This document shows positions 1 through 6,196 of a DNA stretch of 8,814 bases, one piece after another; within the stretch, counting starts at the first letter, position 1; each line of letters opens with the position of its first letter. Source of the DNA: Actinomycetes bacterium (GTDB taxonomy: Bacteria; Actinomycetota; CALGFH01); the NCBI GenBank assembly GCA_030152105.1, contig JASLIH010000067.1, positions 1 through 8,814 on the forward strand, written 5' to 3'. The notes below the pieces were generated by a model. It made no database searches and was not told where the DNA came from. It worked only from the letters and a program-made list of their open reading frames with translations. The position numbers and the translations under genes are program-made.

Positions 1-302
1 ACGACGTACAGGCTTGGCAGGACGATGTTGGCCCAGCGGTTGACAGTCGGGATGAGGACCAGTGAGAGGAACACCATCACGCTCGCGATCGCGATGTAGA
101 GCGAGACCGCGAACAGGAAGACCTGCGTGATCGCCATCCCCGAGATCTCGCCCGCCGTCACCTCCTCGATCTGCCCCGGGCTGAAGAATCCGAAGATGTC
201 GCCATAGGCGAACAGGAAGAGCATCGCGATCCACAGGGCCGCGATCTTGCATCGGACGCCGACCTTCACGTCCTCGAAGGACCTGGAGCTGGCGCTGGAC
301 AC
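1..302 (-). CDS. DUF6326-type small integral membrane protein, C-terminus cut by the window edge
   Basis: The first 100 residues are visible, starting at a GTG (302-300) with a GGAGGT ribosome site six bases upstream. After a short polar N-terminus, the sequence KIAALWIAMLFLFAYGDIFG makes one membrane helix (about residues 19-38). A polar loop containing FSPGQIEEVTAGEISGM follows, then a second helix (about 60-85) and the motif PTVNRWANIVLPSLYV leading into a third. The pattern of a KxxALW helix, a Y/F-x-D pair, an 'FxPG...' loop and 'NRWANI' matches what I know of the DUF6326 family, whose members are about 130-140 residues with four helices and no established function. Roughly 35-40 residues lie outside the window. 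It is transcribed away from the LuxR gene, so both promoters must share 303-449. The family call is from memory of its motifs, not from a search. Confidence 0.8.
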   Translation of the reverse strand, partial: MSSASSRSFEDVKVGVRCKIAALWIAMLFLFAYGDIFGFFSPGQIEEVTAGEISGMAITQVFLFAVSLYIAIASVMVFLSLVLIPTVNRWANIVLPSLYV

Positions 303-308
303 GTTGGT

Positions 309-314
309 ACCTCC
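309..314 (-). promoter_or_regulatory. Ribosome binding site deciding the GTG start at 302
   Basis: On the minus strand the sequence is GGAGGT followed by six bases and GTG. There is no ATG or other in-frame start with a comparable site upstream, which fixes the start of the DUF6326-type gene. Confidence 0.75.
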
Positions 315-348
315 CTCTGTTCCCCCGCGAGTGCCGGCAAGCCTAGCC

Positions 349-374
349 GACGCTCATCGCCGCGCTCGAGCGTC
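349..374. promoter_or_regulatory. Inverted repeat GACGCTC-N12-GAGCGTC in the divergent control region
   Basis: Two perfect 7-base arms (349-355 and 368-374) are separated by 12 bases, in the only non-coding stretch between two divergent genes. The right arm overlaps a 10-bp self-complementary CGCTCGAGCG (363-372). A weak -10-like TAGGCT reading toward the DUF6326-type gene lies at 345-340. The position suits an operator for either gene, but nothing in the sequence says which protein would bind. Confidence 0.3.
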
Positions 375-401
375 CGCCTGAGACTGGACCGTCAGGATGC
401 T

Positions 402-419
402 GTTGGGTACGTTGGGTAC
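402..419. repeat. Tandem direct repeat of GTTGGGTAC
   Basis: Two exact, immediately adjacent copies of a 9-base unit (402-410 and 411-419) end just before the GTG at 423. It may be a pair of regulator half-sites upstream of the LuxR gene, or a simple duplication. Confidence 0.5.
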
Positions 420-449
420 GTCGTGCGCCACATCGGGATGGGCAGGGCG

Positions 450-3400
450 ATGACGCAGATTCCCTCGGTGGCGGACGGGTTGCTGCGAGGGACCGCGGCC
501 GACGGGGCGGCCGGCGTGGGCGTGGGCTCACCGGCCTGGTTCGCCTGGCTGGTCGAGGACGCCGCCCGGTCCTTCTCGTTCCGGTCACCGGCGGGGGCCT
601 ACACCGCGCGCAAAGAGCGCCGGCAGCGGGGTGGCTCCTACTGGGTCGCGTACCGCACGGCTGCGGGCCGGCAGCACAAGGTCTACCTGGGCAAGGCTGA
701 GGAGCTCACGCCCGAGCGCCTAGCCGAGGCGGCTGCCGCGCTGGCCGGGCGCGTCGCTGCCGCCAGGATCGTGGACACCCCGTCCGCCCCTGGCGCGCCG
801 CCTGTCCGGATTGGTCAAGGCGCCGCTGGCCTCCCCCTGCTAGCGACCAAGCTGTTCGTGCCGCGACCCCGCCCCGACCTGGTCTCGCGGCCCCGGTTGC
901 TCACCCACCTCGACGCCGGCCTGGACGTGGGTCGGTGCTCGCTGCTCTCGGCGCCGGCCGGTGCCGGCAAGACCAGCCTGCTGGCCGCCTGGCTCGCCAG
1001 CCTGGATCGGCCGGTCGGCTGGCTCACTCTGGATGAGCGCGACCAGTCGGCCGACCAGGTGCTCCGCTACCTGGTCGCTGCCTGCCAGACGATCGCACCC
1101 GCCTGCGGGCGGCGGGCGTTGGCCTGGCTCGACGCCCCACAGCCACCATCGCCCGAGGTCGTGGTCACCGAGCTGGTCAACGACCTGGCCGCCCTGCCCG
1201 CTCCCAGTGTCCTGGTCCTGGACGACTACCACCTCGTGCGGGCCCCGGCCGTGCACGCCGCGGTTTCCTTCCTGCTCGATCACCTGCCGCCGACCCTGTA
1301 CCTGGTGATCGCCAGCCGTGAGGACCCGCCGCTGCCGCTGCCGCGGCTGCGCGCCCGCCGCCAGCTCGTCGAGGTGCGGGCGGCCGATCTGGGCTTCAGC
1401 GTCGATGAGGCGAGCGCCTTGCTGGGCGCGGGCCCGGGGCTGCGTCTGAACAGAGAGCAGGTGACGGCGCTGGTGGAGCGCACCGAGGGCTGGGCGGCCG
1501 GGCTGCAGTTGGCCGGGCTGGCCCTGCGCGACCGGCCCGACCAGGCGGCGTTTGTGGACGCCTTCGCCGGTGGGCACCGGCTGGTGGCCGACTACCTGAC
1601 GGCCGAGGTGCTGGACCGCCAGCCGGCCTCGACTCGACGGTTCCTGCTGGCCACCGGCGTGCTCGACCGGCTGTGCGCCCCGCTGTGCGACGCCCTGCTG
1701 GCCTCCGACGCCGACGCCTCGGACATGGCACGTCCCGCCGCCGGCGACAGCCAGGTGCTCTTGGAGGAGTTGGAGCGGGCAAACCTGTTCCTGGTGCCGC
1801 TGGACGACGAGCGGGTGTGGTTCCGCTACCACCACCTGTTGGCCGACGCCCTTCGCGCCCGCCTAGCCCGCGAGGCCGGCGCCGATGCGGTGGCCGCCCT
1901 CCACCAGCGGGCCGGCGCCTGGTTCGGCCGGGAAGGGCTGCTGCCGGAGGCGATCGGCCACGCGCTGGCCGGCGCCGCCGCCGAGGACGCGGCGACCTGG
2001 ATCGAGGCGCTGACGCCCTCGATGTTCGCGACCATGGGCATCCACCAGGCGCTGGCGGCCTGGCTGGCGGCACTGCCCGAGCCGGTGGTGCGCACCCGGC
2101 CGCTGCTCTGCCTGGCGCAGGCCTGGCTCCTGATCCACCGCGTCGAGCTGGAACCGGCCGCCGCCTGGATCGACGCGGCCGCACGCGCGCTCCCGGCAGC
2201 CGACGACGCCCGCCCCGCACGTGGTGCGGTCGCCGCCACGCGCGCCTACATGGCAACCGTCATGCCGGACACGGCGCCGGAGCATGCCCTCGCGTGGGCG
2301 GAACAGGCCCTGGCCGACCTCGCGCCGGACGACGTGGCCTACCGCGGCATCGCCGGCATCAGCCTGGGGCAGGCCGCGCTCGCGTTGGGCCAGCTCGACC
2401 GGGCCGAACGGGCCTTCGCGGAGGTCGCGGCGGCCGCGCGGGCGGCCGGCCTGGTCCAGGGCTACCTGACGGCAACCACCCAGCAGGTCAACGTCCAGCG
2501 TCTCCGCGGCGCCCGCCGGCAGGCGTTGGCCACCGGCCGCGCGGCCCTGGCCTGGGCCAGCGAGCACGTCGTGCCCTCGACCCTAGGGCGGCTGCGGACG
2601 GTGCTGGCCGACCTGCTGCTCGACGAGGACGACCTGGCGGCGGCCCTTCCGTTGGCGACCGAAGGGCTGGCCGCCCCGCGCGAGTTCGGGAACGCGCCAC
2701 CGCTGGTGCTGCTCGCGAGCCTTCCCATGGTCCGGCTGCATCTGGCCGAGGGCGACGCGGCCGCGGCGGGAGCCGTGCTGGCCGAGGTCCGGCCGCTGGT
2801 CCAGCACGGGCCGTTCGCGATGGTGGCGCAGCTGCTGGAGGCGGCCGAGGCGCGGGTGCGCCTCGCCCTGGGTGATGGAGGCGCCGTGGTCGCCTGGGCC
2901 ACCGCCGTCGCCTGGGCCGTCCCGGTCGAGCCGATGGCGCTGGCGGACGCGCTCAGGTTCGGCGTCGCTGGCGTCGAGGCCGCGGGCGTCACGCCGGCGC
3001 GGATTCTGGTCGCCCAGGGGAGGGTCATCGGCGACGCCGCCATGCTCCGGCAGGCCGAGCGTCACCTGAACGCCGCCTGGCAGCTGGCGGAGGGGCAGGG
3101 ACTGGGCTGGCTCCGGCTACGGGTCCTGATCCTCCGGGCGTTGCTCGCCGACGCCCGGGGCGACCGTGACGTGGCGCTCGGCTCACTGGCGGGAGCGGTC
3201 GCCCAGGCCGAGCCGGAGGGCGTCATCCGCCCCTTCCTCGACGAAGGGGGGCCGATGGCCGCGCTCCTGGCCGACCTGCGCGTGGCGGCGCGGGAGGGGC
3301 GCGAGCTGGCGGGCGGCGTGTCGCCCGCCCACCTCGACACCATGCTGGCCGCCTTCCCCGGCCAGGAGCCGGGGCCGCGCCGGACCGCGCTTGTCGAGCC

Positions 3401-3590
3401 GTTGACCGAGCGGGAGCTGGAGGTGCTGCGGCTGCTGGCGGCCGGGCGCTCCAACGCCGAGATGGCGGCTGAGCTGTTCGTGGAGCAGAGCACGGTCAAG
3501 ACCCACCTGATCCATCTGTACAGCAAGCTGGGCGTCCACAGCCGCATCCAGGCGGTGGCCCGCGCCCGCGAGCTCCAGCTCCTGGACTGA
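450..3590 (+). CDS. Large MalT-type ATP-binding LuxR family transcriptional regulator
   Basis: This is a signal-responsive ATPase transcription activator of the MalT/LAL type, 1046 residues. Numbered from the ATG at 450, the parts are as follows. About residues 27-101 form an N-terminal module with GSYWVAYR and HKVYLGKAEELTPERL. A linker leads to a STAND-type NTPase beginning at LLATKLFVPRPR (about 130). The Walker A motif APAGAGKT is at 168-175 and the Walker B motif VLVLDD at 254-259, with SRED near 289 and the winged-helix region 'TEGWAAGLQLAGLAL' near 345. A long Ala/Leu-rich TPR-like helical repeat region (about 500-940) probably senses the ligand. The C-terminal LuxR/GerE helix-turn-helix runs from PLTERELEVL to the end (about 983-1046) and contains AEMAAELFVEQSTVKTHL. 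All key motifs are intact. A GTG at 423 and an ATG at 438 are in frame but lack a Shine-Dalgarno; the ATG at 450 follows GGGCAGGG and matches how I remember relatives beginning. The inducer is unknown, and the downstream methyltransferase is a plausible target. Confidence 0.93.
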   Translation: MTQIPSVADGLLRGTAADGAAGVGVGSPAWFAWLVEDAARSFSFRSPAGAYTARKERRQRGGSYWVAYRTAAGRQHKVYLGKAEELTPERLAEAAAALAGRVAAARIVDTPSAPGAPPVRIGQGAAGLPLLATKLFVPRPRPDLVSRPRLLTHLDAGLDVGRCSLLSAPAGAGKTSLLAAWLASLDRPVGWLTLDERDQSADQVLRYLVAACQTIAPACGRRALAWLDAPQPPSPEVVVTELVNDLAALPAPSVLVLDDYHLVRAPAVHAAVSFLLDHLPPTLYLVIASREDPPLPLPRLRARRQLVEVRAADLGFSVDEASALLGAGPGLRLNREQVTALVERTEGWAAGLQLAGLALRDRPDQAAFVDAFAGGHRLVADYLTAEVLDRQPASTRRFLLATGVLDRLCAPLCDALLASDADASDMARPAAGDSQVLLEELERANLFLVPLDDERVWFRYHHLLADALRARLAREAGADAVAALHQRAGAWFGREGLLPEAIGHALAGAAAEDAATWIEALTPSMFATMGIHQALAAWLAALPEPVVRTRPLLCLAQAWLLIHRVELEPAAAWIDAAARALPAADDARPARGAVAATRAYMATVMPDTAPEHALAWAEQALADLAPDDVAYRGIAGISLGQAALALGQLDRAERAFAEVAAAARAAGLVQGYLTATTQQVNVQRLRGARRQALATGRAALAWASEHVVPSTLGRLRTVLADLLLDEDDLAAALPLATEGLAAPREFGNAPPLVLLASLPMVRLHLAEGDAAAAGAVLAEVRPLVQHGPFAMVAQLLEAAEARVRLALGDGGAVVAWATAVAWAVPVEPMALADALRFGVAGVEAAGVTPARILVAQGRVIGDAAMLRQAERHLNAAWQLAEGQGLGWLRLRVLILRALLADARGDRDVALGSLAGAVAQAEPEGVIRPFLDEGGPMAALLADLRVAAREGRELAGGVSPAHLDTMLAAFPGQEPGPRRTALVEPLTERELEVLRLLAAGRSNAEMAAELFVEQSTVKTHLIHLYSKLGVHSRIQAVARARELQLLD

Positions 3591-3618
3591 CGCGGGCCGC
3601 AGGTTCCACCCCGCTTCT

Positions 3619-3632
3619 CCACCCGCCGGTGG
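3619..3632 (+). terminator. Small hairpin after the LuxR gene
   Basis: CCACC and GGTGG pair around a CGCC loop, 29 bases after the stop codon. The stem is only five base pairs and no T run follows, so it is at best a weak terminator or an attenuating element before the methyltransferase gene. Confidence 0.2.
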
Positions 3633-3685
3633 ATTCGCCCTCACCCGCCACGCCGCCAGACTGCCGAGGAGACGGTCACCAGACC

Positions 3686-3693
3686 AAGGAGGT
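3686..3693 (+). promoter_or_regulatory. Near-consensus Shine-Dalgarno (AAGGAGGT) for the methyltransferase
   Basis: AAGGAGGT stands five bases before the ATG at 3699. It is the strongest ribosome site in the window and fixes the start. Confidence 0.85.
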
Positions 3694-3698
3694 ATCCG

Positions 3699-4520
3699 AT
3701 GTCGGTCACGCTTCCGGCCTTCACGGCGCTTGAGGACAGCCTGTTCCTGACGCTGTACGCCAGGGCCCTTGACTCCCGCCGGCCCCACCCCATCCTCGGC
3801 GACGCCACGGCCGACCAGATCGTCCGCACCACCGACTACGACTACAGCCAACTCCACATCGACACCAACCTGATCCTCAACGTCGCCCTCCGGGCCAAGA
3901 AGCTGGACCAGATCGCCGGGGCGTTCCTGGCCCGCCACCCCGACGCCGTCGGGCTCGACCTGGGCGCTGGACTCGACACCCGCGCGGTCCGCCTCGACCC
4001 GCCGCCCACCTCCGACTGGTACGACATCGACTTCCCAGCCGTCGCCGCCGCGCGACAGCGCCTGATCCCCGAGCGCCCCAACGCGCACGTCATCGCCGCC
4101 GACGTGCGGGAGGAGGACTGGCTGGACGCCATCCCCACCGGCCGGCCAGCCGTGATCGTGGCCGACGGCATGATGGCGTTCCTCACCCAGGACGAGCTGG
4201 TGTCGCTGTGGAACCGGCTCATCAACCACTTCCCCAGCGGCGAGATCGTCTTCAACAGCTACACCCGCTTCGCCATCTGGATCGCCCAGCACGCCCGCGG
4301 CACCAAGTCCGTCGCCGACCAGGTCAAGTTCCCCGGCATGGACGACGCCCACGCACCCGAAGCCTGGAACCCCAAGCTGCAGCTGGTCAGGGAGATCCTG
4401 CTCAGCCGGGAACCCGAGGTCGACCAGTTCCCACCGGTCTGGCGCCGGTACCACCATCTGGCAGCACACAGCAATGCCTGGTCCCGGACCGGAACCATCG
4501 TCCTGCACTACCGCTTCTGA
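3699..4520 (+). CDS. Class I SAM-dependent methyltransferase, leucine carboxyl methyltransferase (LCM) family
   Basis: The 273-residue product fits the soluble LCM-type methyltransferases (PF04072 group) that are common in actinomycetes, often beside natural-product or regulatory genes. The SAM-binding motif I is VGLDLGAGLDTRA (84-96). The acidic post-II motif WYDIDFP (107-113) follows, where the second Asp is expected to contact the SAM ribose. VIAADVRE lies at 121-128 and the motif IV-like VADGMMAFL at 154-162, corresponding to the usual 'xAEGLLMYL'. The N-terminal part (LEDSLFLTLYARALDSRRPHP) is the substrate-side cap seen in the 'Tcmp/LCM' subgroup, which acts on small-molecule carboxyl or hydroxyl groups rather than on phosphatase tails. 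Length and motifs are complete. The gene lies 108 bases after the LuxR gene in the same direction, so it may be co-transcribed with it or activated by it. The substrate cannot be read from the sequence. Confidence 0.9.
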   Translation: MSVTLPAFTALEDSLFLTLYARALDSRRPHPILGDATADQIVRTTDYDYSQLHIDTNLILNVALRAKKLDQIAGAFLARHPDAVGLDLGAGLDTRAVRLDPPPTSDWYDIDFPAVAAARQRLIPERPNAHVIAADVREEDWLDAIPTGRPAVIVADGMMAFLTQDELVSLWNRLINHFPSGEIVFNSYTRFAIWIAQHARGTKSVADQVKFPGMDDAHAPEAWNPKLQLVREILLSREPEVDQFPPVWRRYHHLAAHSNAWSRTGTIVLHYRF

Positions 4521-4569
4521 AGAGCTTCGCGGTCGCCCACCCCAAACACCTGACCTTTGCCGTATCAGT

Positions 4570-4600
4570 GGCCCGGCCAGCAGGTCCCGCTGGCCGGGCC
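4570..4600 (+). terminator. 12-bp perfect GC hairpin after the methyltransferase gene
   Basis: GGCCCGGCCAGC (4570-4581) pairs without mismatch with GCTGGCCGGGCC (4589-4600) around the loop AGGTCCC. It starts 49 bases after the methyltransferase stop and ends 53 bases before the next start. No T tract follows, as is common for terminators in GC-rich actinomycetes. It could end transcription of the upstream genes, or it could act as a 5' leader or RNA-stabilising structure for the small downstream gene. Confidence 0.6.
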
Positions 4601-4639
4601 GCACGACCAGCGGCCGTTGCGCCATCCCGCAAGCCGGCC

Positions 4640-4646
4640 GAGGTGA
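4640..4646 (+). promoter_or_regulatory. Ribosome binding site deciding the ATG at 4654
   Basis: GAGGTGA matches the 16S rRNA tail and lies seven bases before ATG 4654. The reading frame is open well upstream of this ATG, back into the methyltransferase gene, so this site is what shows where translation begins. Confidence 0.7.
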
Positions 4647-4653
4647 CCACGCC

Positions 4654-4914
4654 ATGAGCGCACCAGTGCAACCGCCTGCCCGCTACCGCATCCGCATCCG
4701 CGGCCACCTCGACCCCGTGTGGTCGACCTGGTTCGACAGCCTCACCGTCACCCAGGCCGATGACGGCACCACCGAGCTCGCCGGCCCGCTGGCCGACCAG
4801 GCGGCGCTCTTCGGACTGCTCGCCCGGCTGCGCGACCTGGGCGCAACCCTGCTGCTGGTCGAGCACCTGACGGCGGAACCGCGGCAACCCGACACCTGGA
4901 GGGGACGCTCGTGA
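4654..4914 (+). CDS. 86-residue conserved-type protein of unknown function
   Basis: The product reads as a small folded alpha/beta protein: strand YRIRIRGHLD (11-20), then WSTWFDSLTVTQ (23-34), a turn DDGTTELAGPLAD (36-48), and a helix QAALFGLLARLRDLGATLLLVE (49-70), ending in a loose charged tail. I recognise the pattern 'Y-x-I-R-x-x-G-x-LD-x-x-W-x-x-WFD-x-L-x-x-x-x-x-x-DG-x-T-x-L-x-GP-x-x-DQAAL-x-GLL-x-x-x-RDLG' as a recurring hypothetical protein of actinomycetes and Chloroflexota, often near MalT/LuxR regulators. I know no function for it. There is no signal peptide and no membrane segment. The stop codon overlaps a GTG (GTGA at 4911-4914), and GGAGGGG lies just before it, which suggests a coupled downstream frame. 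The overall shape (a strand, a tryptophan-rich turn, then a helix) would suit a small regulatory or binding partner; that is inference. Confidence 0.8.
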   Translation: MSAPVQPPARYRIRIRGHLDPVWSTWFDSLTVTQADDGTTELAGPLADQAALFGLLARLRDLGATLLLVEHLTAEPRQPDTWRGRS

Positions 4915-5153
4915 GCGTTCTGACCGTCCTGCCACTGGCGTGTGTGCCACCCTGCTCGCCACCGGCCGAGACCCGCGGCGAAACTCCCGGCGGGCCGGCC
5001 TGCTACGGATGGGCAGGCCGAGGGCGACCGGCGTTTCCGCTGGTCATCAGGATGCTTCGCCGGGAAGGCTCTGGCGCTGGTCGATCGAGATCTGGTCCCC
5101 GTGGCGGTGGACGACCTTCCACTCGCCATCCTCGCGGCGGTAGACCTGGGTGA
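4911..5153 (+). CDS. Possible coupled 80-aa reading frame; doubtful, perhaps the broken start of a lost gene
   Basis: A GTG at 4911 overlaps the previous stop (GTGA) and has GGAGGGG (4898-4904) six bases before it, an arrangement typical of translational coupling. The first residues, VSVLTVLPLACVPPC, are hydrophobic with two cysteines. After that the sequence turns into Gly/Arg/Pro-rich text typical of a non-coding frame, and its last 107 bases run antisense through the end of the SnoaL-like gene. It also contains the 4996-5020 hairpin. The likely explanations are a real gene start whose remainder was lost, or a chance ribosome site. I doubt it makes a functional protein of this length. Confidence 0.2.
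   Translation: MSVLTVLPLACVPPCSPPAETRGETPGGPACYGWAGRGRPAFPLVIRMLRREGSGAGRSRSGPRGGGRPSTRHPRGGRPG
4996..5020. terminator. Hairpin between convergent genes
   Basis: CGGCCTGC (4996-5003) pairs with GCAGGCCG (5013-5020) around a nine-base loop. It lies in the gap between the plus-strand 86-aa gene and the end of the minus-strand SnoaL-like gene, 26 bases beyond the stop at 5047, where a bidirectional terminator would be expected. No T run is present. Confidence 0.45.
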
Positions 5154-5481
5154 CCCGCAGGGTGTACGGCGCCACTGGGACGCCGTCGAGCGACACCGAG
5201 GTGTGTTCCAGTTCGACCGTGTAGGCCAGGTCGCCGCTGACCCCGGCGGCCAGCATCTCGATCTGCTGGTCGGTGCAGTCAGACCACCGCGACGCGATCA
5301 AGCGGAAGATCCCGCTCACCTTGTCCCATCCGCGCCCGCTCATCCCGGCCCCGAACAGGGTCACCGGGTCCTTGGTGGACCACATCGCCAGCCGCGGTTT
5401 CGGGTCACCGTTGTGGAGGGCCTGCAGTTCCGCGACCAGACGGGGGTGGATCTCGGCGAGGAAGTCGTCGACGTCACTCAT
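5047..5481 (-). CDS. SnoaL-like / DUF4440 (NTF2-fold) protein
   Basis: The 144-residue product starts at MSDVDDFLAEIHPRLVAELQ (ATG 5481-5479, with GGAGG five bases upstream). The frame is open for another 34 codons, but those lack a ribosome site and read as random text. The fold signature is an N-terminal helix (1-24), then GDPKPRLAMWSTKDPVTLFG (25-44), GRGWDKVSGIFRLIASRWSD (49-68), and antiparallel strands ending LRVTQVYRREDGEWKVVHRH (108-127). The closing 'T-Q-V-Y-R-R-E-D-G-x-W-K-V-V-H-R-H-x-D' is the characteristic last hairpin of the SnoaL_3/DUF4440 group. These small cone-shaped proteins act as cyclases, isomerases or dehydratases, or simply bind ligands. The conserved W34/H125/H127/D129 face the usual pocket, but the reaction cannot be predicted. 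It is convergent with the LuxR/methyltransferase block, so it is a separate transcription unit. Confidence 0.85.
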   Translation of the reverse strand: MSDVDDFLAEIHPRLVAELQALHNGDPKPRLAMWSTKDPVTLFGAGMSGRGWDKVSGIFRLIASRWSDCTDQQIEMLAAGVSGDLAYTVELEHTSVSLDGVPVAPYTLRVTQVYRREDGEWKVVHRHGDQISIDQRQSLPGEAS

Positions 5482-5486
5482 GGCCG

Positions 5487-5491
5487 CCTCC
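5487..5491 (-). promoter_or_regulatory. Ribosome binding site deciding the ATG at 5481
   Basis: GGAGG lies five bases before ATG 5481 on the minus strand (context TTGGAGGCGGCC). It favours the 144-residue product over a longer reading frame beginning at 5583. Confidence 0.75.
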
Positions 5492-5663
5492 AAGGGCCGG
5501 GGCTTGGTCAGCTGCTCGTTCAGTATGCAGCTCGTGAGGGCGTTGCCATACCTGGCGGATGCCCTACGGCATGGAGAACCCACCTCGGGTGAGGGTGAGA
5601 GGACGCTTCCCCGATCGGCGCCTCACGGGCCGCCAAGCTCCCATCGCGTGGGACGTGCCAAGC

Positions 5664-5807
5664 CTAGTAGCTCCCCGCGGGGCTCCCGGACCGGGTGACG
5701 ACCCAGACGCCGGCGGTGACCGGAACCTCGCTGCCGACCTCCTCGAAGGCCAGCCTCGATACCAGCAGCTCCCCCTTGCCTCCGATGGCGCGTGGACCAA
5801 ACGTGGA
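5664..5807 (-). pseudogene. Possible 3' end of a lost gene (47 codons, no start)
   Basis: The frame between a TGA at 5810-5808 and a TAG at 5666-5664 reads STFGPRAIGGKGELLVSRLA, then FEEVGSEVPVTAGVWVVTRS, then GSPAGSY. It has a balanced, protein-like composition (acidic, hydrophobic and Gly turns), unlike the surrounding Pro/Arg text. There is no ATG or GTG inside and no family I recognise. It could be a decayed gene end or chance. Confidence 0.15.
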
Positions 5808-5810
5808 TCA

Positions 5811-5826
5811 ACCCGGGCGCCCGGGT
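5811..5826. repeat. 16-bp perfect palindrome ACCCGGGCGCCCGGGT
   Basis: The 16 bases are identical to their reverse complement. The palindrome sits in the gene-free stretch, directly beside the TGA that bounds the 5664-5807 fragment. It could be a protein-binding dyad or a cruciform/hairpin end, or a by-product of extreme GC content. Confidence 0.55.
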
Positions 5827-6165
5827 CCCAATGGGCTTCGATCAGACGCCCGGATCGGGGGGGCCCTCGTTGTTGACCATGCCGGGGTGCGAGGGATGTA
5901 CCCCTCCGGTTACCTGCAGGCGGGTGAGGAGCGGCCGGGGGCCGGGGGCGTGGAGGCGCTGTCCCGACCCCCAGCACGTTCTCCGCCGTAAGCAGGACCC
6001 GTCAGTAGGCACCACCTCCCCAAAGGTGGGGCGCCCGACGCCGCTCTTCCTCCCGGGTCGCTTGGCGGAGCCCGTCCCGGCCCCGGGCGCCGTAGCAGAT
6101 TCTATGCCTCAGGTCAAGAGAGGAGAAGCCCCCGCTACCTGCCTCTGAACGAGGGTCATCCGCGC

Positions 6166-6182
6166 CGAGGACTTGGTCCTCG
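6166..6182 (-). terminator. Hairpin just after the GlsB-type gene
   Basis: CGAGGAC and GTCCTCG form a perfect 7-bp stem around a three-base loop, starting 14 bases after the GlsB stop codon (transcription runs leftward). It has no T tract but is well placed for a terminator. Confidence 0.5.
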
Positions 6183-6196
6183 CGGTCCCAGGACTC

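Larger units (their letters stand above)
5482..6196. other. 715-base stretch without a supportable gene
   Basis: Both strands were read. Frames here are open because of GC content, but they give Pro/Arg/Gly-rich text without family motifs. What it does hold: the upstream region of the SnoaL-like gene with a CATACT element (5528-5523, minus) and a small ATGCC/GGCAT hairpin (5559-5572); a minus-strand tail that looks like a protein end (5664-5807); a 16-bp palindrome (5811-5826); a hairpin GAGGG/CCCTC (5891-5906); a hairpin CCACC/GGTGG around TCCCCAAA (6012-6029); a -10-like TAGAAT reading to the left (6104-6099); and the glsB-side hairpin at 6166-6182. No tRNA, rRNA or CRISPR pattern was seen. 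Confidence 0.5.

Noticed and set aside
840..1835. 331-codon open frame on the minus strand inside the LuxR gene
   Set aside because: Gln/Gly/Arg/Val-rich text without family motifs, exactly antisense to the conserved ATPase domain. It is a GC-content shadow.
1673..2875. 400-codon open frame on the plus strand inside the LuxR gene
   Set aside because: Almost only Arg, Gly, Ala and Pro; an out-of-frame reading of the TPR-like region.
3183..4655. 490-codon open frame on the minus strand
   Set aside because: Spans the end of LuxR and the whole methyltransferase in antisense, with no domain motifs. The plus-strand genes there have clear catalytic motifs and ribosome sites.
5880..6110. Possible riboswitch or structured RNA in the hairpin-rich gene-free stretch
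   Set aside because: Several short GC stems are visible, but no conserved core of a c-di-AMP, c-di-GMP, cobalamin or SAM riboswitch could be matched, and no gene directly follows on either strand at a fitting distance.
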